A DNA stretch of 64,000 bases from Sesamum alatum (Eukaryota > Streptophyta > Magnoliopsida > Lamiales > Pedaliaceae). The stretch spans positions 43,727,702 to 43,791,701 of the forward strand of contig JACGWO010000002.1 in NCBI GenBank assembly GCA_034509735.1, given 5' to 3'. A model generated the notes under the pieces. That model was given only the letters and a program-made list of their open reading frames with translations. It was not told the DNA's origin and made no database searches. Position numbers and translations under genes: made by a program. Below, in pieces: positions 1 through 10,844 of the stretch; position 1 is the stretch's first letter; every line of letters begins with the position of its first letter.

Positions 1-1099
1 CAGGCATACCAGAATTAAGCAACATAGCATTCGTCATTTCTTTTAAGGTTCTATTTTTCTGTTCAGCTATGTTATTTTGCTGAGGTGTATAAGGGGCACT
101 AGTTTCATGTATAGTGCCATTCTTTTCGCAAAACTCTTTAAGAAAATTAGTCCCATATTCACTACCTCTATCGGACCTAAGTCTTTTGATTTTCTTGTCT
201 AGTTGATTTTCTACTTCGGATTTAAATTTTAAGAATATTTCAGCAGCTTCGTCTTTCGTTCTTAGAAGATAAATCTTGGTATATCTAGAATAATCATCCA
301 CAAATGAAATATAGTATTTCTTTCTACCTTTGCTAAGTGTGTTTCTAAAATCTACTAGATCCGAGTGAATGAATTCTAGCAATTCTGTGCTTCTTGTTGT
401 GACAGATGTAAAAGGATTTTTAATATATTTCACTTCTACGCAAACTGGACATTTAGTGCATTCATCTTTATCATATGTGTTAATAAGCTTCATACATTTT
501 AGTCTTTTAATGGAAGCAATATTCACATGTCCTAGCCTTCCATGCCATATGTCAACAGATTCAATCTTATAAGCAGAACTAGAAGCAATTTTATTAGAAA
601 TAAAAGGAACTGTGTTAAGAACAAATAACCCTTCCGACATATATCCTTTCCCCACAAAATCACCATTCCTAGACAATACAACTTTATCACCTTCGAGCAC
701 TATTTTTAACCCAGCCTTGTTTAAGAGACTACCAGAAACAAGATTCCTATGCAGGGAAGGCATATATAGCACATCATTTAGAGTTACTGTTTTACCATAA
801 ATAAGTTTAAGAAGAACCTTTCCTTTGCCCAGTACTCCGGCAGTGTCAGAGTTGCCCATGAAGACACATTCCCCGTCAGATGCCTCGTGAAATTCTTGAA
901 AGAGTTCTTTGTTGGAGTAGAAGTGTTTTGAGGCTCCTGTGTTCAGAATCCAGTATGTTTTGTTCTCCACCAAGTTCGCTTCGACGACCACTGCTGCTAT
1001 GATCTCCTTGTTTTTGGTGAGATGGACTTTTGGGGTGCCTTTGGGTGTTGGTTTTTGGTTCATGTTTTGTTGATCTTTCCTTTGATAGCATTGATACGC
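1..1099 (-). pseudogene. Copia pol fragment: protease, GAG-pre-integrase and integrase core
   Basis: I translated the minus strand by hand. One frame stays open from the TAG at 1100-1102 down to base 1, about 366 codons. It begins just after a CCHC zinc knuckle (CYCC-GKPGH spacing, with the stop right after the histidine). It then shows the protease motif near 930-955, a pre-integrase H/C motif (WHGRLGH, later CTKC), and the integrase core with HSD, FVDDYSRY, SDRGSEY and YTPQQN. The protease active site reads NTG (AAC at 941-943) where copia proteases have DTG, so the catalytic aspartate is lost. Polyprotein function is therefore unlikely, although the integrase region itself is uninterrupted. 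The family assignment is secure; lineage within copia is not resolved. Confidence 0.85.
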
Positions 1100-1365
1100 C
1101 TAGTGTCCTGGTTTTCCACAACAATAGCAATTGACTTTCGCCTTTTGGATCTTGCCGTCGGTTCCTTTGAATGGTTTTTGTTGACCGCCCTTTTGGAATT
1201 TCTTACCTTTAACTTGAAACTTGTCTTTGGCACTAGTAGATTCAACCAAATTAGCCTTAACAGAAAGAGAAGAGATAGAGTTTTGCTTATCTTTTTCACG
1301 GTTTGCCTCTTAGGTCCTTATGTGGCTAATGAGTTCTTGAAATGTCAAATCCCTCTTCTTGTGTT

Positions 1366-1842
1366 TCAGATGGTTTTTGTATTCGCTCTAAGAGGGGGGA
1401 ATTTCTCAAGCAACACATTTGCTTGCAGAATCTCACACATCCGCATACCTTCGCTTAGCACGTTCGCTACCAGATTTTCATATTCATGTACCTGATCCAT
1501 TCCTGGTTTTCCCTCAGCCATCTGGAATTGGAGCCATTTTCGAACAACGTACTTTTTCTTCCCTGCATCGGCGCCTCCGTACCTCGATTCCAACGTCTCC
1601 CAAATTGCCTTAGAATTTTTCTGAATGATATCAAACAATGTGTTCGTCATGTGGTTTAGGATATGGCCCCGAACAGTTTTATTGTCCTTTTCGAACTTGG
1701 CCTTAGCTTCTATATCCGTCTTTTTCATCATGTCTGTTGATGTTGCCACTTCAGAAGTTTGAGAGGACGTCACAGAGATAGAGGTAAAGCAGTAGAGAGA
1801 AAACAGAGAGGAATGAGAATTCAAGTGTATCAAATGAGCCAA
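1366..1842 (-). pseudogene. Copia gag fragment (UBN2-like)
   Basis: The 158-residue frame contains the gag pattern of plant copia elements: a tract around IWETLESRYGG, a basic stretch with KWLQFQMAEG, then HEYENLVANVLSEGM. These match the middle of UBN2-type gag. The first roughly 40 residues look like translated 5' leader rather than gag, and the usual N-terminal part (the region before the charged KFEKDNK tract) is absent. After residue ~150 the frame shifts and terminates, while gag-like sequence (HIRT, then the zinc knuckle) continues in another frame. It is a broken coding relic. Confidence 0.8.
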
Positions 1843-1850
1843 ATCGAGGC

Positions 1851-1860
1851 TCTATTTATA
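1851..1860 (-). promoter_or_regulatory. TATA-like box upstream of copia gag relic
   Basis: Minus-strand TATAAATAGA lies just upstream of the gag relic and is followed by a pyrimidine-rich leader (CTCTCTGTTTTCTCTC). This fits a retrotransposon LTR promoter, but no LTR end could be placed. Confidence 0.4.
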
Positions 1861-2695
1861 GTGAAGAGTCCTCGGTTGTTGAGAGATAGCAACAAGAAGA
1901 ATTTAAAAAACAACAATCAGATAGGCTACCGATTTTTCTCAGCAGAATGGACCAAGTCAAGGTAAAAAATGGATATGGTAAGAGTTGGTCAAGTTGTCTT
2001 CCAAAATCCGAAAAAGAGAAGGAAAAGTGGGTTTTACAATGTTTTTTCCGTAAAAATATTATAATCACACGCAGACCGGCCCTGCCTGCCCCGTGTGTGG
2101 TAACATCACACGCAGACCGGGACGGGACAAGCATGTGTGTGGTATTTTTACCAAAATTCCCCTACTCATACTTCTCAATTGAAAAGGTGCAAAAGGCTCT
2201 ATATAAATATGAAGAAAGAAGGTATTGTAGGCTTGTAGCAATGTGGGACAAGGAAAAGCCTAACTAAGTAGTCATTCCCCACAAATTTCATAAACATGTA
2301 GGGAAGGGTTTCATACGCTACCAACCTTAATAATTATATTCTAATTTATGCAATTCTATTGCCAAAGTCTTTCTTTATGAATTTCTTCCATTATCGATCG
2401 TATCATCATGAGTACTATGGTCCTCAAATCTTTCTTTTGAATTTGTTATCGTTAAGGTTTTTCTTTTTATTCTTTTATATTCTCAAAGTCATCTCCGTGA
2501 CAATATATAATTAAGAAACATATGAACTGTGATTGGTGCAACAGAAAGTAAATAACGTTGATCAAACCTAACATGCACTATCTATACATGTATATATATA
2601 TATATAGGCGGAAACAACATGACTTAAATTGCAGATAATATTACATCTTGATTAACTAGCATTCTTGGAGTGATAGAATTGCTTAGTTCACATAA
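1861..2695. other. Upstream region of membrane gene 1; no gene seen
   Basis: Mostly AT-rich non-coding sequence. It holds a short duplicated segment (CACACGCAGACCGG at about 2069 and 2108) and a plus-strand TATA-like CTATATAAAT near 2199. A TA microsatellite around 2587-2606 lies about 90 bases before the start codon at 2696. The core promoter of the gene cannot be fixed from sequence alone. Confidence 0.4.
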
Positions 2696-3220
2696 ATGGC
2701 AATCGAGGGTAATGAACCGGCAGCTCCGAACGACGTCAGGGTGGAGGGGAGTGGTGGAGGCGGCAGCACGACAAGGAATGATGAGTTAACAGAAGAAAGA
2801 GAAGAAAGAGACAAAATAGAGGAACAGATCCTGAAGATGGAAGCAAACATTTTCCAGCTCGCAAATTACTACTTCGTGTTTCAGGGAGTGATTCTCACGA
2901 ATATCATCAGTGGTTCCTCCTCATCTCTTAAATGCAAACGTGTCTGGCTTCCTTTTTGTATGTCTGTTATAGCATCCATTCTCAATTTTAGTGCATTACT
3001 AATAATGGCAGACAAGTACAAGGAGTTACTGAATGCTGTGGACACAGATAATGTGATGTTGTATCAATATATGTATCCGAAAACATCGAGGATGATGCGT
3101 AAATGGCACCAAGACAGAAAAATACGGCGACAAATAACGATGGTGTTATCCATGAGTCTGCTTTTGGCTTTTGCGGTCCTCAGCCTACTCGCTACATGGA
3201 TTGTTCCATGTTGGGATTGA
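2696..3220 (+). CDS. Uncharacterised plant three-TM protein with N-terminal coiled coil (paralogue 1)
   Basis: Single-exon frame of 174 residues. Residues 1-28 are low-complexity (GSGGGGS), and residues 29-52 are dense in E, K and R and likely coiled coil. Hydrophobic segments lie at about 54-72 (YYFVFQGVILTNII), 83-104 (WLPFCMSVIASILNFSALL) and 146-172. The C-terminal segment follows a basic stretch (KWHQDRKIRRQ), suggesting a cytosolic loop between TM2 and TM3. I recognise no catalytic motif and assign no function. The spacing of coiled coil, L..YYVFQ-like TM1, W.PF.(L/M)S-like TM2 and C-terminal TM3 is the same as in the protein at 15677-16186. The start codon has A at -3 and is the first in frame; no intron is needed. 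Whether it is expressed cannot be judged. Confidence 0.72.
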   Translation: MAIEGNEPAAPNDVRVEGSGGGGSTTRNDELTEEREERDKIEEQILKMEANIFQLANYYFVFQGVILTNIISGSSSSLKCKRVWLPFCMSVIASILNFSALLIMADKYKELLNAVDTDNVMLYQYMYPKTSRMMRKWHQDRKIRRQITMVLSMSLLLAFAVLSLLATWIVPCWD

Positions 3221-3640
3221 TCCACAACGACTCATTTTTAGCTAGCATAAGCATGCATCTTGTTTCTGTCGACGTCCGGACATGCAACGTCTTTGTTATT
3301 ATTAATTGTTGGTTTGCTTCTATGTTTTCCTACGTTTGTCTGATTTGTCTTGTACCTTCATCAACGTTGTTTCTCAATTCTCATTAATCTTACTTCTAAA
3401 TTGGCTTTCACTTCATTCACCATTATCTAACTATATATGGAGGTATTTCTGTATTATTATTGGAGGGTGTACCTACCTTTTTTTTTTATTTGTTTAATTG
3501 GAATTATAATACATATATCCTGTTGGAGTGGTCGTAAAAAGAGTGTTAATTTATGTAAGCTTGTTATATATAAGTTCTTTTAAATATATTACATGATGAT
3601 TTAAAGCATGAAATGGAGAATAAAATCGGCGGGCCCCATA
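3221..3640 (+). other. 3' flank of membrane gene 1
   Basis: AT-rich sequence without coding potential. It is T-rich after about 3360 and probably contains the 3' UTR. No clear polyadenylation signal was singled out; AATAAA-like sequence occurs only at about 3619, close to the next transposon. Confidence 0.35.
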
Positions 3641-4512
3641 TATATATAGAGAGAAAAATACAAGGACCCCTGTGATATTGAAAATATTCAAAAAACTCCC
3701 TGTGAAAATTAAAGTATCAATTACACCCCCTATGATATAAAACAAAATTTAAAAAACACCCTGAAGCTGATGTTGGTGACACACGCGCGTTGACTGCGAC
3801 TGGGGGTCTGAAAAGTGCTTTTTTGACATTTTTGCCCTTCTGTTCTCCAGCCTAATCTAATATATAATATATTATAAATTATTATTATATAATAATATTA
3901 TAATATAGTATTATTTGTTATAATATATTATATATTATTATTATATAATAATATAATAAAATATTATTAAATATGTAACTTAAATTAAATTTTAAAAAAA
4001 AAACGGAGGAGGGGGCAGCAGCGGCATCGCCACTGCCGCTGCAGAGGAGGGCGACGACGTCGCCCTCCCTCGCAGCGAGGGAAGGCGACGCGACCGCCCT
4101 CGACTGGGCGATCGCTCGCCCTCCGCCAGATGGGCGAGTGAGGGCGACGCCAGTCGCCCAGAAGGCGGGCGACGACGTCGCCGCCCCCCTCTGCTGGGGG
4201 CGGAATGGGTGGGGTGGGGAGGAGTGTAGGCGGGGGGGACCGGGGGTGATTTATTATTAATTTTTTTTAATAATAATTTTTTAATTATAAATTATAATAA
4301 TATGTATATTATAGATAATTTATTGATATAGGGGGGTATTTTAGTCATTGTCTCAAAAAAATCAAGTCTAGGTTGACCAGGGAGCGGTATGAGTCATTGT
4401 TTATAACATAGAGGTGTTTTTTGATATTTAATTTTTTATAGGGGAGTTTTTGATATTTTCGCATATTACAGGGGGTCAAAATGAATTTAACTCTCTCTCT
4501 ATATATATTATA
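3641..4512. mobile_element. Non-autonomous inverted-repeat element with GC-rich core
   Basis: The left end (ACCCCTGTGATATTGAAAAT, about 3665) reappears as reverse complement at the right end (about 4440-4480: GACCCCCTGTAATATGCGAA). The similarity continues for about 100 bases through AAAACTCCC and AACACC. Both sides run out into TATATATAGAGAGA. There is no transposase. This is the organisation of Mutator-like MITEs; the target duplication could not be separated from the AT simple repeats at each edge. Confidence 0.65.
4003..4245. repeat. GC-rich core with palindromic GGCGACG/CGTCGCC units
   Basis: An abrupt GC-rich block inside an AT-rich element. It repeats short units such as GGGCGACGACGTCGCCC (a perfect palindrome near 4048-4068, echoed near 4166-4182) and GGCGAxCG variants. 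No credible reading frame was seen. It may be captured sequence or a GC microrepeat that expanded in place. Confidence 0.6.
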
Positions 4513-5180
4513 TATATATAGTCTCTTTGATACGATCAAAGATGAAATAGTTAGTCGATGAATTCATTCCGATTATTTGTGACAATATCATTTTCTCAAG
4601 TGAACTCCACATGACATATCTCAATCGTACGTAAGAGACTAAGAAGTGAAGGAAGCAAATATCATTTTTAGCTAATTATCTTCTATTTTTTGTAGTGGTT
4701 TGAGAGCTTATAAGATTGAAAAGTGTTTGGTAAATATTTAAATTAAAAAAGAGTTTATAAGACAAAAGTAAGATGTTAAGGGCTTATAAATTTCTTTAAG
4801 AAAAAGCAATGAGTTCCCAACTTTTTTCCTTTTTAAATGATAATTACATACATCATTATATTAACATTTCGATAAACTGAACAATATATCACAAAAAACA
4901 TTAAATAAATTACAAACACTCACATTTCAAAAGTGATGTAATCTAATTTTATCCAAATATTTTAGGAGTTTATTTTTTAATATAAGATATACCTTATAGT
5001 AAAATGTATGAATCGAAGTCGTTTATTATGAGCGCACACAAAGATAAAGTGCAGATACAGAAGAATGTTAAGTAAAATAGCATGTATAGAGCTGATTATA
5101 TTAAGCTTTGTTTGGTTTAGTGAGAGGAAAACGAGAGTGAGCAGCGCCAATGAAAGTTACTTGATACGGGCCGAAAAGAA
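4513..5180. other. AT-rich intergenic sequence, no feature seen
   Basis: No coding frame, inverted repeat or tandem array was recognised here. Confidence 0.3.
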
Positions 5181-5190
5181 TAATATTTTT

Positions 5191-5454
5191 GGGAAAATCC
5201 AATCCATCTCCATGTGTTATTAATATTGTTCAAAAAAATCTTGAAAAAAGAAAGTGTCAATTTATCTTCATGTGATTTTAAAAATGAAGCAAAAAAGTCC
5301 TGAAACTTGCGGTGTCATCCACGCGCCTTAAATGCGATTTTTTCTGATATTTTGTGTATATATGTCAATAGTTTGTTTTGCTTGATTTAAATAATGGTCC
5401 AAATCTAAGATTCTTTTATATATATATATATTATATACATACATGCATATTCTT

Positions 5455-5486
<32 letters not shown>

Positions 5487-7620
5487 GAGAGAGGGCAGGG
5501 GAAGGGGGGGTGGGGGGAGAGAAGATGATTGGTGGGGGGGGGGGGGGGAGCTAACGAGGGAGGGAGGAATGGTGGGGGGTGAGGCTGGCGAGGTGTCACT
5601 GGCCGCTTCTAATCTAAGAGTGTCGGCAGTGACTTATGGAGAATGTGCGAGCGGCAAGGGAATGTCGGTCGGCACACAAGTGCACATACGATAAGTAAGC
5701 AAAAACTCTTACAGATTGGGATCAGAATACTGTTTGTATAGGAACTTTCTTGATGTGTGAGAATGTTATTCGCCAAATATGAAGTCATCCCATGGACGTT
5801 TGGGCACAGAGATATAAGGGCGATTGTCACGCATCATCCTGTGTGTGAGCAGGAGATTCATGAGTGAAATAGAGAGTGCTTTATCCTTGAAGATTCACAA
5901 AACTGTTTCAATATTGAGTTCTCCAGCAAGTTTCAGAATTAGATTGTCCCATTGAGTAGGAAACAACTACGATGTTTGGAGTCTGCTAGTGCCGTAATGG
6001 GATAGTGATTTTAGATATTGCGAGGGCATTCCCTTACGATGGATGACCGGATAGGGCTGAAATACTAGAGTTGTAGAAGTTGTAAGCTACAGAACGGTCA
6101 AGTGGCATGTCATTTAGACGTCGGATGAGGGAGATGCGAAAAATGTGCGCTCCTCGGCCACTTTAATGTCTACTGCTGGAACAAGAGAAAATATTTTTAA
6201 GCCTATTATAAGGAGGGCATGCTGTGGTGACTCCAATCAGCCCTACCCATGCAGCAAGACACTAAATGAGCAATCCCTTGGGGTATGTGAGGGCCTTCAA
6301 GGGCCAACTCTAAGCAACTTAAAAGGAGTGCTAGAATCCCCAAAAGGGAAAGGAATTGAACAAGCAGCGTGGGCCAAGATGGCCCATGTTGGGAACCAAA
6401 AATCCAAGAGGTTTACGTGATCACAAGGTTGCCCCACGGGCTGCAGGAAATAGGGGCAACACTTCAGTGTTGAATGAGCGATTAGAAAGCACTCTAAGGC
6501 CTTGTGAGCTAACTATGACATATATTATTGGGTTCTAGCCATTCACGAATCCATTGCCTAAGATATGCCGTCGTAGGCGACGCCGTGTTGTGAGCAAGTT
6601 GAGAAGCCACGTCGAAAGGCAAGAAGGCATGTTGGGCATGCCGTGTGGAATCAATGCAAGATGTTGGCATATTGATTAGGCCTTGGACTTGTGATGTAGC
6701 CCTACTCGGGCGAGGCAACGGGCATAGAGAAGACATGCGCCGTGATGTACCAAATGAGCATTGGGTATGAGATGGGCGTCATATTGGTCCGTAGAGCAGG
6801 ATGCTCTAAGCCATTGCAAGATGCATCGAAACGACCCAAGATTATGGGCGAGATGCATGGCAACAAGCTAGCTAGTTGGAGCCGGCACAAAAACATGCAA
6901 GGGTGTGCGGCTGAGGCCGAGGCGAACATAGGCATTTTGGTTAGGCGATTATTTGCACAAGGTGTAGCACATGGATGCGTTCAGACGTTGTGCCAATGAG
7001 CTTCAGATGTCGAAGACACATGATGGGAATTCATCAAAACTGGAGATGAATGAAGACTGGTTGAAGGTTAAGTGTAACCTGAGATGCCACACACGAACGA
7101 AATATTTTCCGCTGCAAGACAAAAGAGTCCGTCCATGATAGTGGGCAAAGGGGAAAGAGCCGATGGGGAAGGGAGGAGCCGACAAGGAAGGGTGAGGGCA
7201 GGGGGAAGGTTGGAGGGTGGTATTGGGAAGAAGGAGATATGGATTTTTTTAAAAAATTTATATTATTTTTTTATATATCAATAAATATATCTGAGATGAA
7301 TTATGGACCTTTTATTGGGTTGATGAAATTTAGGCCATACATTTAAATGATTAAATATGTGTTGTTGATGTTATTAATGAAATTTGAGCTATCAATTTAT
7401 ATTGATCAAGATCTAACGATTTTTAAATAAAGGTATAAATATCATTTAATAATTAAAAATATAAAATATAGAGAAAATGGCGCGTGTAACACACATATTG
7501 CGTTAAGAGGTTTTTTTGCTTTATTTTTAAAATCACAAGGAGGTAAATTGACACTCCTTTTTTAATTGGGATTTTCTTTAACCATATTGATAACACATGG
7601 AGATAAATTCAATTTAACCC
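5191..7620. mobile_element. 2.4-kb non-autonomous Mutator-like element
   Basis: Terminal inverted repeats: the left end GGGAAAATCCAATCCATCTC matches the reverse complement of the right end ending TTTAACCC. The match continues past CTCCATGTGTTA and GTGTCAATTTA for more than 100 bases. Flanks are TAATATTTTT (5181-5190) and TAACATTTTT (7621-7630), a 10-bp target duplication with one mismatch, which fits the Mutator superfamily. The inside (about 5480-7250) is more GC-balanced than its surroundings and contains G-runs. It holds frames of up to 91 residues that resemble no protein I know, so I call no gene. The cargo could be captured host or retroelement LTR sequence. Confidence 0.72.
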
Positions 7621-7630
7621 TAACATTTTT

Positions 7631-8111
7631 TACTTTAGGTTGTTTGATACTATTGAAAAATAAATCTCAAATAATTTCCTTGTTTGGTACGAAAGAAATT
7701 AAAGTAAATGTCAATAATTTTCTTTATTTGGTATAAAAAAAATAAATTAAAGAGGAAGACTAACTTTTGTAATTTCACCAATGAAATCTTTCTTTCACTT
7801 TGAACAAGTTAATACTAAAGTACTTTTAAATTAATAGAAAATTTAAAAATTAAACCTGATAACTTATAAATAAAAATAACCATCAAACAAGAACAAGAAT
7901 GAAATATTTTAGCGGGAGAAAGATAAAAATTGGAAGAGAATTATGCCTACAATAAGAGAGTGAATAAAAATAAAATAAGTGTTTTTTCCTTTAAAATAGA
8001 AAAGAAAAGAAATCTTGTTGATCTTAAACTTTCACTTTTCCACTCAATTTTGAAAAGAAATAAAATTCGTTTTGGGATAGATTCAATTTATTTCCCTTTT
8101 ATTTATTTTTA
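7631..8111. other. AT-rich intergenic sequence
   Basis: A-rich sequence with many short frames. No convincing gene or repeat boundary was seen. Confidence 0.3.
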
Positions 8112-8576
8112 GGGCGAATTATAATGAGCTCCTTTGAGATTGACATAATCACAAATACCCTCTCGATATTTAAAAAATAACCGATATCCTTCTACTTTTA
8201 ATGGTCGTCCAACAACTAGTTCAATCCTTTACATTTTCATCCATTGTTTGTTATGAAGTGACAAAAATGCCCCCGTAGACTATAAATTATAATTTCAGTT
8301 ATTTTTTAAAATTTTATGAAACTTTTTATGGACTAAGTGGATTTTTTTTATTATTTTGAAAAAAATTCATCTATCTCATCCGATTTTTATTACATTTGTC
8401 CAACAAAAAAAAAATCGAAGAAAAGAAGATATACAATAAAGACAAAGTTGACAATTCCAGTCTTCCATCCAAGGGTTACATAATTTTATCAAATATTATG
8501 GGTATTGATAAATATTCAAACATGAGGGGGTATTCTTAATTATGTCAAACCTCATGGGAGTTCATTGTAATTTGTC
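8112..8576. mobile_element. Mutator-like MITE (first of an abutting pair)
   Basis: The left end GGGCGAATTATAATGAGCTC matches the reverse complement of the right end (GACAAATTACAATGAACTCC), and similarity continues through GACATAAT and AATACCC. The second MITE has landed at its right tip, so its exact right border is shared with that element's target site. No coding capacity. Confidence 0.65.
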
Positions 8577-9004
8577 GGGGAAATAACACTTTACATCCTG
8601 TAACTTAGGGCCTTCTCACTTTTGATCTAATTGATTATGAGATTCTCACTTTTGGTTTCGGTTCCATGCCACCTTCCCGTTAATTTTTTTAACAGAGAAC
8701 ACCACGTCTTTAGCACGTGGCCATTATGGCCTTTACACTTTTGGTCCCATATATTATGGAACTCTCTTTTGGTCTCATATGTTATGAATTTTTCACTTTT
8801 GATCCCATAACTTTAAAAAAGTAACATTTTTGGTCCCATGCACTTAAAGGCCACGTGGCACTTTCTGTTAAATATCTAATGGAAAGTGTCATGGGATCGA
8901 AAATGCTACTTTTTGAAAGTTACAGGATCAAAAGTGAGAATCCCGTATCCAATGATCAAAAGTGGAAAATCCCTAAGTTATAGAATGAAAAATGCTATTT
9001 CCCC
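8577..9004. mobile_element. Mutator-like MITE with perfect 9-bp target duplication
   Basis: The element begins GGGGAAATAACACTTTACAT and ends with the near reverse complement (…GCTATTTCCCC). It is flanked by TAATTTGTC at 8568-8576 and 9005-9013. Internally it repeats CTCACTTTTGATC-like words in both orientations. It is 428 bp and has no coding capacity. The target site is the right tip of the neighbouring MITE. Confidence 0.82.
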
Positions 9005-9024
9005 TAATTTGTCATATTTTTTAT

Positions 9025-9890
9025 AACCAAAACATCAACCTTATGTTTGGTTTCATTTACGTTCCATTTTCAAGATGGGTCGAAAACAAAACCAAACATG
9101 GTCTACTCCCAAAACGCCTTTACTGGGTGTTTTGAGAGGTTTTGGCCCAATCTCCCATACAATAATATATTATATAATTTAATCCAACCACGAACAAATA
9201 AATAATATTATATACATATATACATTCAAAAAATATATAAAGGAGATATGATTTGACAATAAACAGTATTTTTTATCTCCTAATATACAACACAATGCAT
9301 ACAATATCTTTTTTACACTATTTAAATTAACTCAAAAAATAAACACAAACATACAGCCTATTTCTAACACACATTCCCTTTGTTTGGTTTCATTTTCTAC
9401 ATGTTTCAGAGACAGTAAAAAAATAAAATAATAATATTACCCAAAATACCTTTATTGGGTGTTTTGGCCCATTCTCCCATATATACATACATCCACCTAT
9501 AAATAAACAAATATTATTATATATATATACATTTATAAAAATATATAAAAGGAATATGATTTGACAATGAACAGTATTTTTTGTCTCCTAATATACAACA
9601 CAATACATACAAAAAAAAATTACTATATACATATATAAAAATATATAAAAGATACATGATTTGATAATGAACAATATTTTTTGTCTCCCGGTGTATAACA
9701 CAATACATACAATATATTTTTAATATTATTTAAAATTAACTCCAAAAAGAAATCCAAATATACACTATATCTCTAACACACTTTTCTCTCTCTATCTCCA
9801 CAAATCAAAATAAAATGAACTAAAAACAAAACCAAACACTATGCAATTATTTTTTGTACACCACAAAAAAAAGAAAAAATTGGAATGGAC
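9025..9890. repeat. Partial tandem copies of a TTTGGTTT-ended TIR element
   Basis: Three related segments share a core near AAATATATAAAAGGAATATG, TTTGTCTCCTAATATACAAC and ACAATACATACAA, at about 9230, 9540 and 9645. The outer left border reads ATGTTTGGTTTCATTT; the opposite orientation (AAACAAAACCAAACAC) occurs near 9825. Probably a non-autonomous DNA transposon that duplicated in tandem; superfamily unclear. Confidence 0.5.
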
Positions 9891-10844
9891 ATGTTATATA
9901 TTTATATACTTTTAAAAAGTAAATAAAAAGTATATTTATCCAAGATATGTTTACTTATTTTATAGATAACATCCAATAGTTTATCCAGAAAAGAATTGTA
10001 TTTTCTAAAAAATAATTAAATAGAACAATATTATATTCTTTTAAATATAAAAATAATTAAATAATTAATACATTAAAAATTTAAGTTAATAACTATGAAA
10101 ATATGAAAGTATATTAAATACATAAATGAATTTGGATTATTTTATTAACTATTTACCTGAAAAAATGAGTGAATCTTTTGGATAAACAAATAATGGTGCA
10201 CTTATCTAAATTTAAATATAAGATAAATGATATTGTTTTAAGTTCCAAAATAACTAAGTAAGTAAAAATTACAAATAATTCAAAATTTAAAATAAAATCC
10301 ACCCGAGCGCCACGTATGCACAGATGTGGATAATCTCAATGAGCTCTATTCTGCCAAATGGAATTTAACAAATTTTTAGATAAAAGAGAAAAAGTAATAT
10401 TTGTATTTATCTAAAAGAATCTAATCGATATTTTATATTTATATACTTTTTATAAGTAAATAAAAATATAGTTATCCAATATATATTTAATTATTTTATA
10501 GATAACATCCACTAATTTATCCACAAAAGAACTGTATTTTTCCAAAACTAATTAAATAGAACTATCAGTAATTTTATTTTAAATATAAAAATAAGTAAAT
10601 AATTAATACATTAAAACTTAAATTAATAAGTAAGTATAAAAATACAAAAGTATATTGAATACAAAAATGAATTTAAATTATTTTGCTAACTACTTACCTA
10701 AAAAAATGAGTGAATCTTTTGGATAAACAAATAATCGTACACTTATCTAAATTTAAATATAAGCTAAGTGACAATTTTTTAAGTGGCAAAATAACTAAGT
10801 GAATAAAATTACAAATAATTCAAACTTTAAAATAAAATGAGTAA
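9888..10844 (+). repeat. Truncated Helitron-derived units A and B
   Basis: Two units resemble the body of the complete Helitron that follows. Unit A (about 9888-10289) lacks the 5' end. Unit B (about 10290-10844) starts within the 5' subterminal sequence (CCACCCGAGCGCCACGTATG) but lacks the terminal TC. Each contains the shared landmarks TTATATACTTTT, GAGTGAATCTTTTGGATAAA and TGCACTTATC or its variant. Neither has the 3' hairpin and CTAG end. Confidence 0.65.

Larger units (their letters stand above)
1..1859 (-). mobile_element. Ty1/copia retrotransposon remnant, cut by window start
   Basis: On the minus strand this stretch reads gag, zinc knuckle, protease, GAG-pre-integrase and integrase core in the order expected of Ty1/copia. 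The integrase ends at the window edge, so reverse transcriptase and RNase H would lie outside. The copy is damaged: the N-terminal part of gag is missing, gag is out of frame with pol near 1366, and the zinc knuckle contains a stop codon. No LTR border or primer-binding site is visible between the gag fragment and the TATA-like sequence at 1851-1860, so the 5' end has probably been rearranged. Confidence 0.88.

Noticed and set aside
1022..1495. 157-residue plus-strand frame
   Set aside because: Antisense to the copia gag/zinc-knuckle region, which is recognisable on the minus strand.
6145..6420. 91-residue frame in the 5191-7620 element
   Set aside because: No similarity to a known family and no conserved pattern; probably chance in less AT-rich cargo.
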